A DNA stretch of 64,000 bases, taken from positions 1-64,000 of the forward strand of contig JAVJOW010000031.1 of NCBI GenBank assembly GCA_040216555.1, written 5' to 3'. The DNA is from Arenibacter sp040216555. GTDB taxonomy: Bacteria; Bacteroidota; Bacteroidia; Flavobacteriales; Flavobacteriaceae. Shown piece after piece: positions 54,017-62,546 of this stretch; within the stretch, counting starts at the first letter, position 1; each line of letters begins with the position of its first letter. Position numbers and translations under genes: made by a program. The notes beneath the pieces are model-generated. The model saw only the letters and a list, made by a program, of their open reading frames with translations. It was not told where the DNA came from and ran no database searches.

Positions 54017-54844
54017 TTGAAACTCAAAAAAAGTTGGAAACACAAAATTCATGAAGTAATCTACGGGACCCATACCCCCGCAGGTAAACTTTTTGATATC
54101 CTTTTGCTCATTTTGATTGTCTATAGTGTTATCATTGTAATGCTGGAGAGCATTCCTACCTTCGATTTAAAGCACCATAAATTTCTAAACTATTCGGAAT
54201 GGACAGTGACCATACTTTTTACCATAGAATATATTTTGCGAATTATTTCCATAAATAGACCTAAAAAGTATATACTAAGCTTTTTTGGTGTAGTTGACTT
54301 ACTTTCCACGATCCCAAAATATCTTTCACTTTTCCTAGTCGGTTCCCAATACATAACAGCCTTTCGGATTTTAAGATTGTTAAGGGTTTTTAGAATTTTA
54401 AAGCTGGTCCGCTTTGTAGGAGAGTCCAATAAACTGATAAGGGCTTTAAACGCCAGCAGAACAAAAATATTTGTTTTTGTCTTCTTTGTCATTGTCATAT
54501 CCGTATTATTGGGTACGGTAATGTACATCGTAGAAGGTCCAACCCATGGTTTTACGAGTATTCCCCACAGTGTTTATTGGACCATAGTTACTTTAACCAC
54601 AGTGGGTTATGGGGATATCTCCCCAGAAACACCCTTAGGACAATTTATTGCCACCTTGATCATGATTATTGGTTATGGGGTAATCGCAGTACCTACCGGA
54701 ATAGTATCGGCCGAATATACTGCCGGAGTTACCAACAAAAAAGATATAGACACGGAGAGAACCTGCCCGGATTGTGGTACGGAAATCATGCGCATTGATG
54801 CACATTACTGTAGGCAATGTGGACATAGATTAAGTGATGATTAA
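54017..54844 (+). CDS. Voltage-gated-type potassium channel with C-terminal zinc ribbon
   Basis: 275 residues from a TTG start at 54017 (the next ATG would lose the first helix). Six membrane helices: an S4-like segment with repeated Arg (FRILRLLRVFRILKLVR) and the selectivity filter TLTTVGYGD near residue 195. The C-terminal 30 residues hold two Cys pairs, CPDCG and CRQCG, 15 residues apart, forming a zinc ribbon, which is unusual in Kv-type channels. 3 bp after the exonuclease gene; its stop overlaps the miaA start by 1 bp. Confidence 0.92.
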   Translation: MKLKKSWKHKIHEVIYGTHTPAGKLFDILLLILIVYSVIIVMLESIPTFDLKHHKFLNYSEWTVTILFTIEYILRIISINRPKKYILSFFGVVDLLSTIPKYLSLFLVGSQYITAFRILRLLRVFRILKLVRFVGESNKLIRALNASRTKIFVFVFFVIVISVLLGTVMYIVEGPTHGFTSIPHSVYWTIVTLTTVGYGDISPETPLGQFIATLIMIIGYGVIAVPTGIVSAEYTAGVTNKKDIDTERTCPDCGTEIMRIDAHYCRQCGHRLSDD

Positions 54845-55755
54845 TGAATAAAAAAAATCTTATTTCAATTGTTGGACCAACTGCGATAGGAAAGACAACC
54901 TTCGCCATAGCCATTGCCAAACACTACAAAACAGAGATCATTTCTGCCGATTCCCGTCAGTTTTACAAAGAAATGTCCATTGGGACCGCGGTGCCATCCC
55001 ACGAAGAATTGGCAAGTGTTCCACATCATTTTATTCAGCATAAAAGCATTTTTGAAGAATACACCGTAGGGGACTTTGAAAGAGCGGCTATAGAAAAATT
55101 GGCTACACTTTTCGAAGATAACGACATTGTAGTCATGGTAGGTGGAAGTGGTCTATATGTTGACGCCATTAAAGACGGACTGGATAATTTTCCCTCGATA
55201 GACCCTAAAATCCGGGAATCACTGAACGAAACTTTGATTACCGAAGGCATTTTAAGCCTTCAGGAAAGGCTTAAAGATCTGGATAGCGATTATTACGGCC
55301 AGGTAGACCTAAATAACCCACATAGGCTCATAAGGGCTCTTGAGGTGTGTATTGGCTCAGGACTCCCCTACACCTCTTTCCTAAAACAAAAAAAAACCGA
55401 ACGGAATTTTAACACCATTACCATAGCCTTAAATGCAGAAAGGGAGATTATCTACGACCGCATAAACCAAAGAGTGGATATAATGCTGGAGCAGGGCCTA
55501 TTGGAGGAGGTAGCGTCCCTAAAGGAACTACAGACCCTGAATGCAATGCAAACCGTTGGTTATAGGGAATTATTTAGTTATTTCAAAGGCGACATTGATC
55601 TGGATACTGCTATCGCAGAAATAAAGAAAAACACCAGAAGGTTTGCAAAAAGGCAATTGACATGGTTACGAAAAAAAGAGGATATTCTTTGGATTGATTA
55701 TAATTACGAGTTGAACGAAATTCTGGAGAAGATAGAACAAAAACGCAATGGATAA
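54844..55755 (+). CDS. miaA: tRNA dimethylallyltransferase
   Basis: 303 residues. Adds a dimethylallyl group to A37 of tRNAs reading UNN codons. P-loop IVGPTAIGKTT, then the DxR motif ISADSRQFYKEMSIGTAVPS, VGGSGLYVDAIKDG, and the tRNA-binding C-terminal QTVGYRELFSYFKG and TRRFAKRQLTWLR. Start overlaps the channel gene; the end overlaps gntK by 8 bp, so translationally coupled. Confidence 0.96.
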   Translation: MNKKNLISIVGPTAIGKTTFAIAIAKHYKTEIISADSRQFYKEMSIGTAVPSHEELASVPHHFIQHKSIFEEYTVGDFERAAIEKLATLFEDNDIVVMVGGSGLYVDAIKDGLDNFPSIDPKIRESLNETLITEGILSLQERLKDLDSDYYGQVDLNNPHRLIRALEVCIGSGLPYTSFLKQKKTERNFNTITIALNAEREIIYDRINQRVDIMLEQGLLEEVASLKELQTLNAMQTVGYRELFSYFKGDIDLDTAIAEIKKNTRRFAKRQLTWLRKKEDILWIDYNYELNEILEKIEQKRNG

Positions 55756-56254
55756 TGACTTTAGCAACAAAAATATTCTATTTGTAATCGGGGTTTCCGG
55801 TACAGGCAAATCTACCATAGCAAAGTTGTTGGCGGAAGAACTGAACCTACCATTTTTTGACGGGGACGATTTTCATTCGGAAGCCAACATAAAAAAAATG
55901 TCCAATAAAATCCCCTTGACCGACGAGGACCGATATGGGTGGCTGGTTACCCTAAATAAATTAGCGGTGAACAACCAAGAAACTGGAGCTGTCATTGTCT
56001 GCTCCGCCTTGAAGGAATCCTACAGAAAATTACTTGAAAATAAGATTGAAGAAAAAGTGGTATGGATTTCTCTGGAAAGTTCTTTCGAACTGCTATTGGA
56101 ACGCCTAGAAAAACGCAAGGGCCATTTTATGCCTGCCGAGTTATTAAAGTCCCAACTGGACACTTTTGAACCTCCTACCAATGCGATAAAAATATCTATA
56201 GAACCCAGTCCCCAAGAAATTGTGGATCAAATATTAAAGGAATACCGAAACTAA
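55748..56254 (+). CDS. gntK: Gluconokinase (carbohydrate kinase, thermoresistant-type)
   Basis: 168 residues. P-loop FVIGVSGTGKST, then the GntK family motif FFDGDDFHSEANIKKMSNKIPLTDEDRYGWL, VIVCSALKESYRKLL, and GHFMPAELLKSQLDTFE near the end. Phosphorylates D-gluconate to 6-phosphogluconate. It overlaps miaA by 8 bp as the last gene of the operon. No gluconate transporter or 6-phosphogluconate dehydratase adjoins. Confidence 0.93.
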   Translation: MDNDFSNKNILFVIGVSGTGKSTIAKLLAEELNLPFFDGDDFHSEANIKKMSNKIPLTDEDRYGWLVTLNKLAVNNQETGAVIVCSALKESYRKLLENKIEEKVVWISLESSFELLLERLEKRKGHFMPAELLKSQLDTFEPPTNAIKISIEPSPQEIVDQILKEYRN

Positions 56255-56385
56255 GGAATAAGTTATCCTAGGAAAAAGCTTTCACAACACTAACGAAGTT
56301 GACCCAAGTGTTCTGATCCTTTTGTTCGTGGTTCGTTAAACCAAAACCTTTCAATAAGCCTACGGCACTGGCATTGAGTAGATTA

Positions 56386-56416
56386 CAAAAAAAAGCACCA
56401 AGAAAAATCTTGGTGC
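56386..56416 (-). terminator. Intrinsic terminator of the two-component operon
   Basis: On the minus strand GCACCAAGA / TCTTGGTGC, 9-bp stem with a 4-base loop, followed by an 8-T run. It lies 26 bp after the response-regulator stop. Confidence 0.9.
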
Positions 56417-56441
56417 CCTAAAAATTTTGGATATCTGGTGC

Positions 56442-57149
56442 TTACTCAGTTTTAACCACCAATCTAAACCCTTCTCCATGGATATTCAATATCTCCACGT
56501 TTTCATCTTTTTTGAGATATTTACGCAGTTTGGCAATATACACGTCCATACTTCGGGAAGTAAAGTAATTATCATCCCTCCAGATTTTGGTCAAGGCCAA
56601 TTCCCTGGGCATTAAATCGTTCTCGTGCAAGGCCAATAACCTAAGCAACTCATTTTCCTTAGGAGATAGTTTAATAGCTTCTTCTTCCTTGTATTTCAAG
56701 AATCTAAGCTTGGAATTCAATTGAAAACCTCCAATAGTAAATTCAAATTGTTTACTGTCCGCAAGGGAACTGGAAGACTTTCTTTGAATTATAGCTTTAA
56801 GTTTCATCAATAGCACTTCCGAATCAAAAGGCTTGTTCAAATAATCATCTGCACCTGCTTTATATCCTTTAAGAACATCTTCTTTCATGGTCTTGGCCGT
56901 AAGAAAAACGATGGGTACATTTTCGTTCTTTTCACGGATTTCCTTGGCTAGGGTAAAGCCATCCTTATAAGGCATCATTACATCCAAGATACAGACATCA
57001 AAATTGTCCTTCTTAAATTTTTCAAAACCTTCCATTCCGTTTTTTGCCAATGTAACGTCAAAATCGTTCATTGCCAAGTAATCTTTAAGTACAATTCCAA
57101 AATTGGGATCGTCCTCTACGAGTAATATTTTCTTATCTACTGTTTCCAT
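56442..57149 (-). CDS. OmpR-family response regulator (RprY-like)
   Basis: 235 residues. Receiver domain with VEDDPN, phosphoacceptor Asp56 (CILDVMMPYKDG), TAKTMKEDV and YLNKPF, then a winged-helix OmpR-type DNA-binding domain (130-235; LSPKENELLRLLALHEND, SMDVYIAKLRKYLKK and GEGFRLVV). Pattern and length fit the RprY regulators of Bacteroidota. Transcribed after its kinase, 7-bp gap. Confidence 0.93.
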   Translation of the reverse strand: METVDKKILLVEDDPNFGIVLKDYLAMNDFDVTLAKNGMEGFEKFKKDNFDVCILDVMMPYKDGFTLAKEIREKNENVPIVFLTAKTMKEDVLKGYKAGADDYLNKPFDSEVLLMKLKAIIQRKSSSSLADSKQFEFTIGGFQLNSKLRFLKYKEEEAIKLSPKENELLRLLALHENDLMPRELALTKIWRDDNYFTSRSMDVYIAKLRKYLKKDENVEILNIHGEGFRLVVKTE

Positions 57150-57156
57150 TATTGTT

Positions 57157-58731
57157 TTAAATTAAAGGTAGTTTTATATAAAAAGTGCTTCCTTTTCCTT
57201 TTTCACTTTCCGCATAAACCTCGCCTTGATGATCATCAACTATTTTTTTTACGTAAGCAAGCCCTAAACCGTGCCCCTTAACATTGTGTATATCTCCTGT
57301 ATGTTCCCTATAGAACTTTTCAAAAACCTTTTTTAGTACCGCCTTGCTCATTCCTGCTCCCTGATCTTGCACTTTTATTATGATATAATTCCCGACCACT
57401 TCGGTAAAAACATCAATCTTGGGTACTTCTGGTGAATATTTCACCGCATTATCCAATATATTCACAATAACATTGGTAAAATGCATCTCATTGGCCAATA
57501 CTTCTGAGCGTTCCGCCTTTAAATGGGGCTTAATATATCCTCCTCTGTCTGCAACTATAAGTTCTACGTGGGTAATGGCATCTTCTATTATGTCGTGTAC
57601 ATCCGCCCTATCCTTACTAATATCCAACTGATTTTTTTCCAGCTTGGATATTCGCAACACATTTTCAACCTGCGCATGCATTCTCTTATTTTCATCCCTT
57701 ATCATTTGCAAATAGCGCAGTACCTTCTCCTTGTCATCTATAATCTTAGGATTCTTTATTGCTTCAACCGCCAAATTTATAGTAGCAATTGGAGTTTTAA
57801 ACTCATGCGTCATATTATTGATAAAGTCCGATTTAATCTCTGAAATCTGCTTTTGTTTTATCAACTGATAGATAGCACTGGAATAGGCCACTACGATAAC
57901 CAAGGTAAACGTCAGCGACAAAATTGCCATCCCAAGAATGGACTGTATAAGAAACCTTTTCTTTTTGGGAAAGGTTAGTAAGAGGGAGAAATTGGTATTC
58001 CCTTCACTATCCTTAAATAAAGGAGCCTTATAAAGTGTAGTCTCCGAGAACTTGAATTTTTTAGATTTCACCTTGGTAGGCAATCCTTTACTATAAACCC
58101 CGTATTCGTAGTCTATATCTATGCCCCTATTTTTTAGTTCCCTCCCAAGAAACAATTCTATTTCCTGTTTGGATACCCGTTTATGGATAGACCTGGATTT
58201 GGCCTGTTCCCTAAAAACATCATCCAATGCCGCCTTATCAATAGAGGAAAGTCCTCCGATTTTCTCGAGCTTTTGGACGGGTGTCAAGGAATATTGCCTG
58301 CCGTCCAGACCAAAATCTTCTTTGTAAATTTCGGTGGTTCTGGTGCTAGTAATATTTCTAAAGGTCGTGGTGTCCAAGCCTATATCAAAGAACGTAGATG
58401 CCATATTGTAATCCTCCTCCAAAATACCATGGGTATAAAACCGTATTTCATTGGAATTGATATCACGATCAAAAAAGAAAAAATTCTTAAGATGGGTAGC
58501 CTTTGGCTTTCCAATACTATCCTTCAGTTTGTAAAACTCATTAAGATAATCCTGCACCTCCCGCTTTTCAATATTCTCTACAACCCTACTCAATATTTGG
58601 TTGATTGTGTTTGAAAATTGTTCTTCCTTGTCCGCTACCGACTTATTTATCCAATAACTCTGAACAAAGATGATTCCTATTAGGGAAAGGCTCATTAAGA
58701 CTACCAAAAGACCAAATAACCTCTTATTCAT
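57157..58731 (-). CDS. Sensor histidine kinase (RprX-like)
   Basis: 524 residues. N-terminal membrane helix (7-27, ending QSYW), a large periplasmic domain (30-265), a second helix (about 267-290), then DHp with His in NNMTHEFKTPIATINL, and the HATPase domain with NILDNAVKYS, DQGAGMS and GHGLGLAYV. Partners the response regulator just downstream. Short C-terminus, no receiver domain. A TAATTTTG box lies 8-15 bp upstream on the minus strand. Confidence 0.93.
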   Translation of the reverse strand: MNKRLFGLLVVLMSLSLIGIIFVQSYWINKSVADKEEQFSNTINQILSRVVENIEKREVQDYLNEFYKLKDSIGKPKATHLKNFFFFDRDINSNEIRFYTHGILEEDYNMASTFFDIGLDTTTFRNITSTRTTEIYKEDFGLDGRQYSLTPVQKLEKIGGLSSIDKAALDDVFREQAKSRSIHKRVSKQEIELFLGRELKNRGIDIDYEYGVYSKGLPTKVKSKKFKFSETTLYKAPLFKDSEGNTNFSLLLTFPKKKRFLIQSILGMAILSLTFTLVIVVAYSSAIYQLIKQKQISEIKSDFINNMTHEFKTPIATINLAVEAIKNPKIIDDKEKVLRYLQMIRDENKRMHAQVENVLRISKLEKNQLDISKDRADVHDIIEDAITHVELIVADRGGYIKPHLKAERSEVLANEMHFTNVIVNILDNAVKYSPEVPKIDVFTEVVGNYIIIKVQDQGAGMSKAVLKKVFEKFYREHTGDIHNVKGHGLGLAYVKKIVDDHQGEVYAESEKGKGSTFYIKLPLI

Positions 58732-58811
58732 TTATAAACAAAATTAGAAATTTAACATTTAGCGAATTGCACGTTTAACCTAACCTTAACAAAAATGTTA
58801 AAATTTCGCGC

Positions 58812-59399
58812 TTAAGCCCTTATTTTAAGTAATTTATGGTGAATTTGGGAAACTTCCCTTTCCGTTGCCTCCAGTCCAATATTTTCAATTATGAAGTCTG
58901 AAAGCTTCTCTTTTTCACTATCTGGCCATTGATTATCTATACGTTCCATTACCGCTTCGGCCGTGGTTGCGTCCCTATCAACTACCCTTTGTATTCTGAT
59001 ATCCCTTGGTGAGGTCACTAAGATTATTTTGTCATAAAATTCGTTGGTCCCATTTTCGAATATAATGGCAGCTTCCTGTATTACATAAGGTGCATTCTGG
59101 CGTTTGCACCAACTTTTAAAATGACGTCTCACGGCAGGATGGACTATATTATTGAGGCCCTGCAATAATTTCTTATCGTTGAACACGATTTTGGCGATAT
59201 ACTTCTTATTAGGTACTCCTTCCAAATAACTATCCTTGCCCAATAATGCCTCAATATCCCTTTTAATCTTTTTTGAACCGACCATTAAATTCTTGGCCTC
59301 AACATCGGAATTATATATAGGCACCCCCAATTTTTGGAACATGGATCCTACAGTGGATTTTCCACTACCAATACCGCCTGTTAAGCCAACGATCATCAT
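58812..59399 (-). CDS. coaE: Dephospho-CoA kinase
   Basis: 195 residues. Last step of CoA synthesis. P-loop MIVGLTGGIGSGKSTV, then DVEAKNLM, HPAVRRHF and the C-terminal lid region RIDNQWPDSEKEKLSDFII. Its start overlaps the YbbR-domain gene by 4 bp (ATGA-type), so it is translated as the third gene of a glycosyltransferase-YbbR-coaE unit. Confidence 0.95.
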   Translation of the reverse strand: MMIVGLTGGIGSGKSTVGSMFQKLGVPIYNSDVEAKNLMVGSKKIKRDIEALLGKDSYLEGVPNKKYIAKIVFNDKKLLQGLNNIVHPAVRRHFKSWCKRQNAPYVIQEAAIIFENGTNEFYDKIILVTSPRDIRIQRVVDRDATTAEAVMERIDNQWPDSEKEKLSDFIIENIGLEATEREVSQIHHKLLKIRA

Positions 59400-60352
59400 T
59401 GTCTCTTGAGTATAAATTCTACTTTATTCTCCCTTAGCTGCACCACATTTACACTATCGGGCTTTTTGGTCAATTTCAGGTTCAAAACATTTTCATTTTT
59501 GTCCCTTAGGCTAGAATAGTCGGCAGTGACCACAAAATCTGACACCTCCAATTCCTTAATAGCACTTAAACGTCCCCTGCACAAAACCGAAACTATTTCT
59601 GGAAAAGTTCTTATCCCCACACCTTCAGGCACATTGACCACCTCTACAGGCACCTTAAAAACCTTTTCGGAAAATTTAAATATTTTGGCCGATAGGGTTA
59701 CGCTATGCTCTGAGTATTTGGTATTTTTTAAATTAGGCGGCAAAATCAATTTTAATTTCTTAGAAATATCATTGGTCGTATGTGGCAGCACTAAGGTTTG
59801 GGTAGTAATTCCAGTCAAAGTATCAATCTCTGTTATAGGCCCCATTACGGTTATGGAATCTGGTAACAAAGTATAGTTATTATCCATAAGGTAGTTTTGT
59901 TCCAAATCAATTGTCACTTTAGGAAGTACTGGGACCTTTTTTTTGTAAAGCTTTTGAAAATTAAAAAACAATGTATCCCTATCCATATCCTCAACCCTTA
60001 TAAATTTAGAAAGTTGATTTTCTATTTGACTTCTATAGGTAGTTGGGGAAACAAAATATTTGGGACCTTTTTTTTCCAATTGGGATAGGTCCACCTCTAC
60101 CGTTTTATTTTTAAAACTGAACATCAAAAATTGAAACCCACTGGCCCTAAGCCTAACCTTAATGTTCCTTTTGGAAACACCGTTCAGCAATAAGCTGTCC
60201 GGAGTGCTGCCATAATAAATATCAAAAGTGGCATTATTGGTATACTGTTCTCCCAAATTGCTAATAAACCAAGCGAGACTGGAACATAATAGAAAGACCA
60301 GAAACAGTTTGACCTTTCTTTTATTGAGCCCTTTTTTAATTTTATCTATCAA
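59396..60352 (-). CDS. YbbR-domain (CdaR-like) membrane-anchored protein
   Basis: 318 residues. One N-terminal membrane helix (KLFLVFLLCSSLAWFISNL), then YbbR-type domains outside the membrane: residues 50-140, 150-230 and 235-318 (VTIDLEQNYLMDNNYTLLPDSITVMGP and FKVPVEVVNVPEGVGIRTFPEIVSVLCRG). In Firmicutes CdaR regulates the cyclase CdaA, but no cyclase gene is adjacent here. 4 bp after the glycosyltransferase, 4-bp overlap with coaE. Confidence 0.88.
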   Translation of the reverse strand: MIDKIKKGLNKRKVKLFLVFLLCSSLAWFISNLGEQYTNNATFDIYYGSTPDSLLLNGVSKRNIKVRLRASGFQFLMFSFKNKTVEVDLSQLEKKGPKYFVSPTTYRSQIENQLSKFIRVEDMDRDTLFFNFQKLYKKKVPVLPKVTIDLEQNYLMDNNYTLLPDSITVMGPITEIDTLTGITTQTLVLPHTTNDISKKLKLILPPNLKNTKYSEHSVTLSAKIFKFSEKVFKVPVEVVNVPEGVGIRTFPEIVSVLCRGRLSAIKELEVSDFVVTADYSSLRDKNENVLNLKLTKKPDSVNVVQLRENKVEFILKRQ

Positions 60353-60356
60353 CTTA

Positions 60357-61364
60357 TTACAGAGTTTTAAAGAAAAGCTTAGGAAATAACTCCTCCGGTT
60401 TCTTATTGCTTAACGCTATTAGAATCGAATTTTTAAAAAACCCAAAACCGTATCCTACAAATTGAATGACCACGGCTATCAATGATAGCGCGGCCACCTT
60501 AAAATTTTTATTGACTACCAAAGAATGCACAAAAAGTAAACCAAAATATAAGGCATAAATGGATATTGGCCATAGAACCCCTAAAACCAATAAGGCAAGG
60601 GCCCCAACAAATCCGAAACAGAACAAAGTAGGGAACCAATAAGTAATTTTGACACTGTCCGGATGCCAATGATTTAAAATGGGCCTTACCATTCCAAATT
60701 TCTTGACCTGGGTATAAAATTTATTCCAATCTATTCGCCGCTTATGATATACAAAGGCATCTTCTATCAATTTAGTTTCAAATCCCGATTCCCATATTCT
60801 AAAGGTAAGGTCCGGGTCCTCCCCTGGATGAATATTCCCATATCCATGGGTTTTTTCAAACGCTGTTTTAGATATCCCCATATTAAAGCTCCTAGGTTGA
60901 AATTTGCCCACAGCTCTTTTATTTCCCCGTATTCCTCCAGTGGTGAACACAGAGGTCATGGCATAATTAATAGCCTTCTGTACATTGGTGAAAGAAGAAT
61001 GTGCTGCATCAGGGCCCCCATAACAATCCACATAATTGTGCGTCAAAGATTTTTCCACCACAGACAAATATTGGCTAGGAATTATACAATCGGAATCCAG
61101 CACTATAAAGTAATTACCGCGGGCACGATTCATTCCATAATTTCGGGAATCACCGGGACCGGAGTTTGTCTTCTTTAAATACGTTATGGACAATTTGTCC
61201 TTATACTTTTCCACAATTTCCTCCGAACTTTCGGACGAACCGTCTTCCACGACAACCACCTCAAAAGATTTATCGTAGTCCTGTAATGAAAGGCTTTCCA
61301 GCAATTCATTGATCTCATTGGGTCTGTTATAAACCGGTACTATAAAAGAAAAGAATAAATCCAT
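60357..61364 (-). CDS. Family 2 glycosyltransferase, membrane-bound
   Basis: 335 residues from ATG 61364; an upstream in-frame start adds 11 non-family residues. GT-A fold: FSFIVPVYNRPNEINELLES, VVVEDGSSESS, NSGPGDSRNYGMNRARGNYFIVLDSDCII (DxD-like DSD), GEDPDLTFRIWESGFE. The C-terminal third has membrane helices (about 240-315). It would transfer a sugar to a lipid carrier or cell-surface glycan; donor and acceptor unknown. First of the three-gene unit with the YbbR protein and coaE. Confidence 0.92.
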   Translation of the reverse strand: MDLFFSFIVPVYNRPNEINELLESLSLQDYDKSFEVVVVEDGSSESSEEIVEKYKDKLSITYLKKTNSGPGDSRNYGMNRARGNYFIVLDSDCIIPSQYLSVVEKSLTHNYVDCYGGPDAAHSSFTNVQKAINYAMTSVFTTGGIRGNKRAVGKFQPRSFNMGISKTAFEKTHGYGNIHPGEDPDLTFRIWESGFETKLIEDAFVYHKRRIDWNKFYTQVKKFGMVRPILNHWHPDSVKITYWFPTLFCFGFVGALALLVLGVLWPISIYALYFGLLFVHSLVVNKNFKVAALSLIAVVIQFVGYGFGFFKNSILIALSNKKPEELFPKLFFKTL

Positions 61365-61520
61365 TGAGATTTGATATAAATTAAAGACGTAAAACAAACG
61401 TATCCGTCTAACCTTAAGCCCTGCGGCAACTGCATGGAGCTAATTAAATAATACGTAACCGCGGTATTCAGCACTAATATAAGGTTAGTTCAAAGGTGCG
61501 CTACCGCTATACCTAAAGGG

Positions 61521-62333
61521 TTATTCGGAAAATCTTTCAATCACTTCCTGACTAACACCTGTATTGGAAAAACCACCGTCGTGAAACAAATTCTGCATGG
61601 TAACCTTTTTGGTCAAATCCGAAAAAAGGGTAACGGTATAGTCCGCACAATCCTGAGCCGTTGCATTTCCCAAAGGAGACATCTTATCGGCATAGGAGAT
61701 AAAACTGTTAAACCCTTTAACTCCTTGTCCCGCAGTCGTAGCTGTGGGAGATTGGGATATGGTATTCACCCTTACCTTCTTTTCCTTACCAAAAAAGTAT
61801 CCAAAACTACGGGCAACCGATTCAAGATACGCCTTATTGTCGGCCATATCATTATAATCCGGAAAGGTTCGCTGAGCGGCCATATACGTCAAAGCTACGA
61901 TGCTGCCCCATTCGTTCATGGCATCTGCCTTGTACAGGCTCTGCATTACTTTGTGAAAAGAAAGGGCGGATACATCCCAGCCTTTGGTGGTAAAATCATA
62001 TTTCTCATCCGTATAGGCCCGGCCCTTACGCACGTTGACGGACATCCCTATGGCGTGCAATACAAAATCTATTTTCCCTCCTAGGATCTCCATGGCTTGC
62101 GTTACCAAATTATCCAAGTCTTCTGCGCTTGTGGCATCTGCAGGAATAATCTTGGAACCTGTCTTTTTTGCAAGTTCGTCTATCTGTCCCATGCGCATAG
62201 CTATGGGTGCGTTGGTAAGGACAAAGGTTCCACCTTCTGCATGTATGGTTTCAGCAGTTTTCCAAGCTATGGAATTGGCATCCAATGCTCCAAAAATAAT
62301 TCCCTTCTTTCCTTTTAGTAAATTAAACGACAT
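61521..62333 (-). CDS. fabI: Enoyl-[acyl-carrier-protein] reductase (NADH), FabI
   Basis: 270 residues. Final reduction of fatty-acid elongation. KGIIFGALDANSIAWKTAETI is the FabI cofactor motif; LHAIGMS and the YxxxxxxK pair in DYNDMADNKAYLE supply catalytic Tyr and Lys; VNTISQSPTATTAGQGVKGF and NLFHDGGFSNTGVS complete the family pattern. A TATCTTTG box lies upstream on the minus strand (62371-62364). Confidence 0.95.
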   Translation of the reverse strand: MSFNLLKGKKGIIFGALDANSIAWKTAETIHAEGGTFVLTNAPIAMRMGQIDELAKKTGSKIIPADATSAEDLDNLVTQAMEILGGKIDFVLHAIGMSVNVRKGRAYTDEKYDFTTKGWDVSALSFHKVMQSLYKADAMNEWGSIVALTYMAAQRTFPDYNDMADNKAYLESVARSFGYFFGKEKKVRVNTISQSPTATTAGQGVKGFNSFISYADKMSPLGNATAQDCADYTVTLFSDLTKKVTMQNLFHDGGFSNTGVSQEVIERFSE

Positions 62334-62363
62334 AGTCTATTTTCTTTGTGAATTTTAGATTGT

Positions 62364-62371
62364 CAAAGATA
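62364..62371 (-). promoter_or_regulatory. -7 box (TATCTTTG) of fabI
   Basis: Exact TAnnTTTG match on the minus strand, 30 bp before the ATG at 62333. No -33 TTG at the proper distance. Confidence 0.45.
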
Positions 62372-62546
62372 TTAAAAATTAGTGGGTAGACTGCAGAAAG
62401 AACAAGCTAGAAAAGTTGGTAATCCTATTATCGGAACATCATATTTTATAGGATATAGGCACAAAAGGATTAATATTGTTGCATATTAAAATGTCTACAA
62501 AAACACAAAATGGCAGTCGAGATTTCCTTATCCATTCAGCCAAAAG

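Noticed and set aside
58777..58801. AACCTTAAC / GTTAA dyad after coaE as a terminator
   Set aside because: Short, AT-only arms and no T-run; read-through into the downstream kinase gene cannot be excluded.
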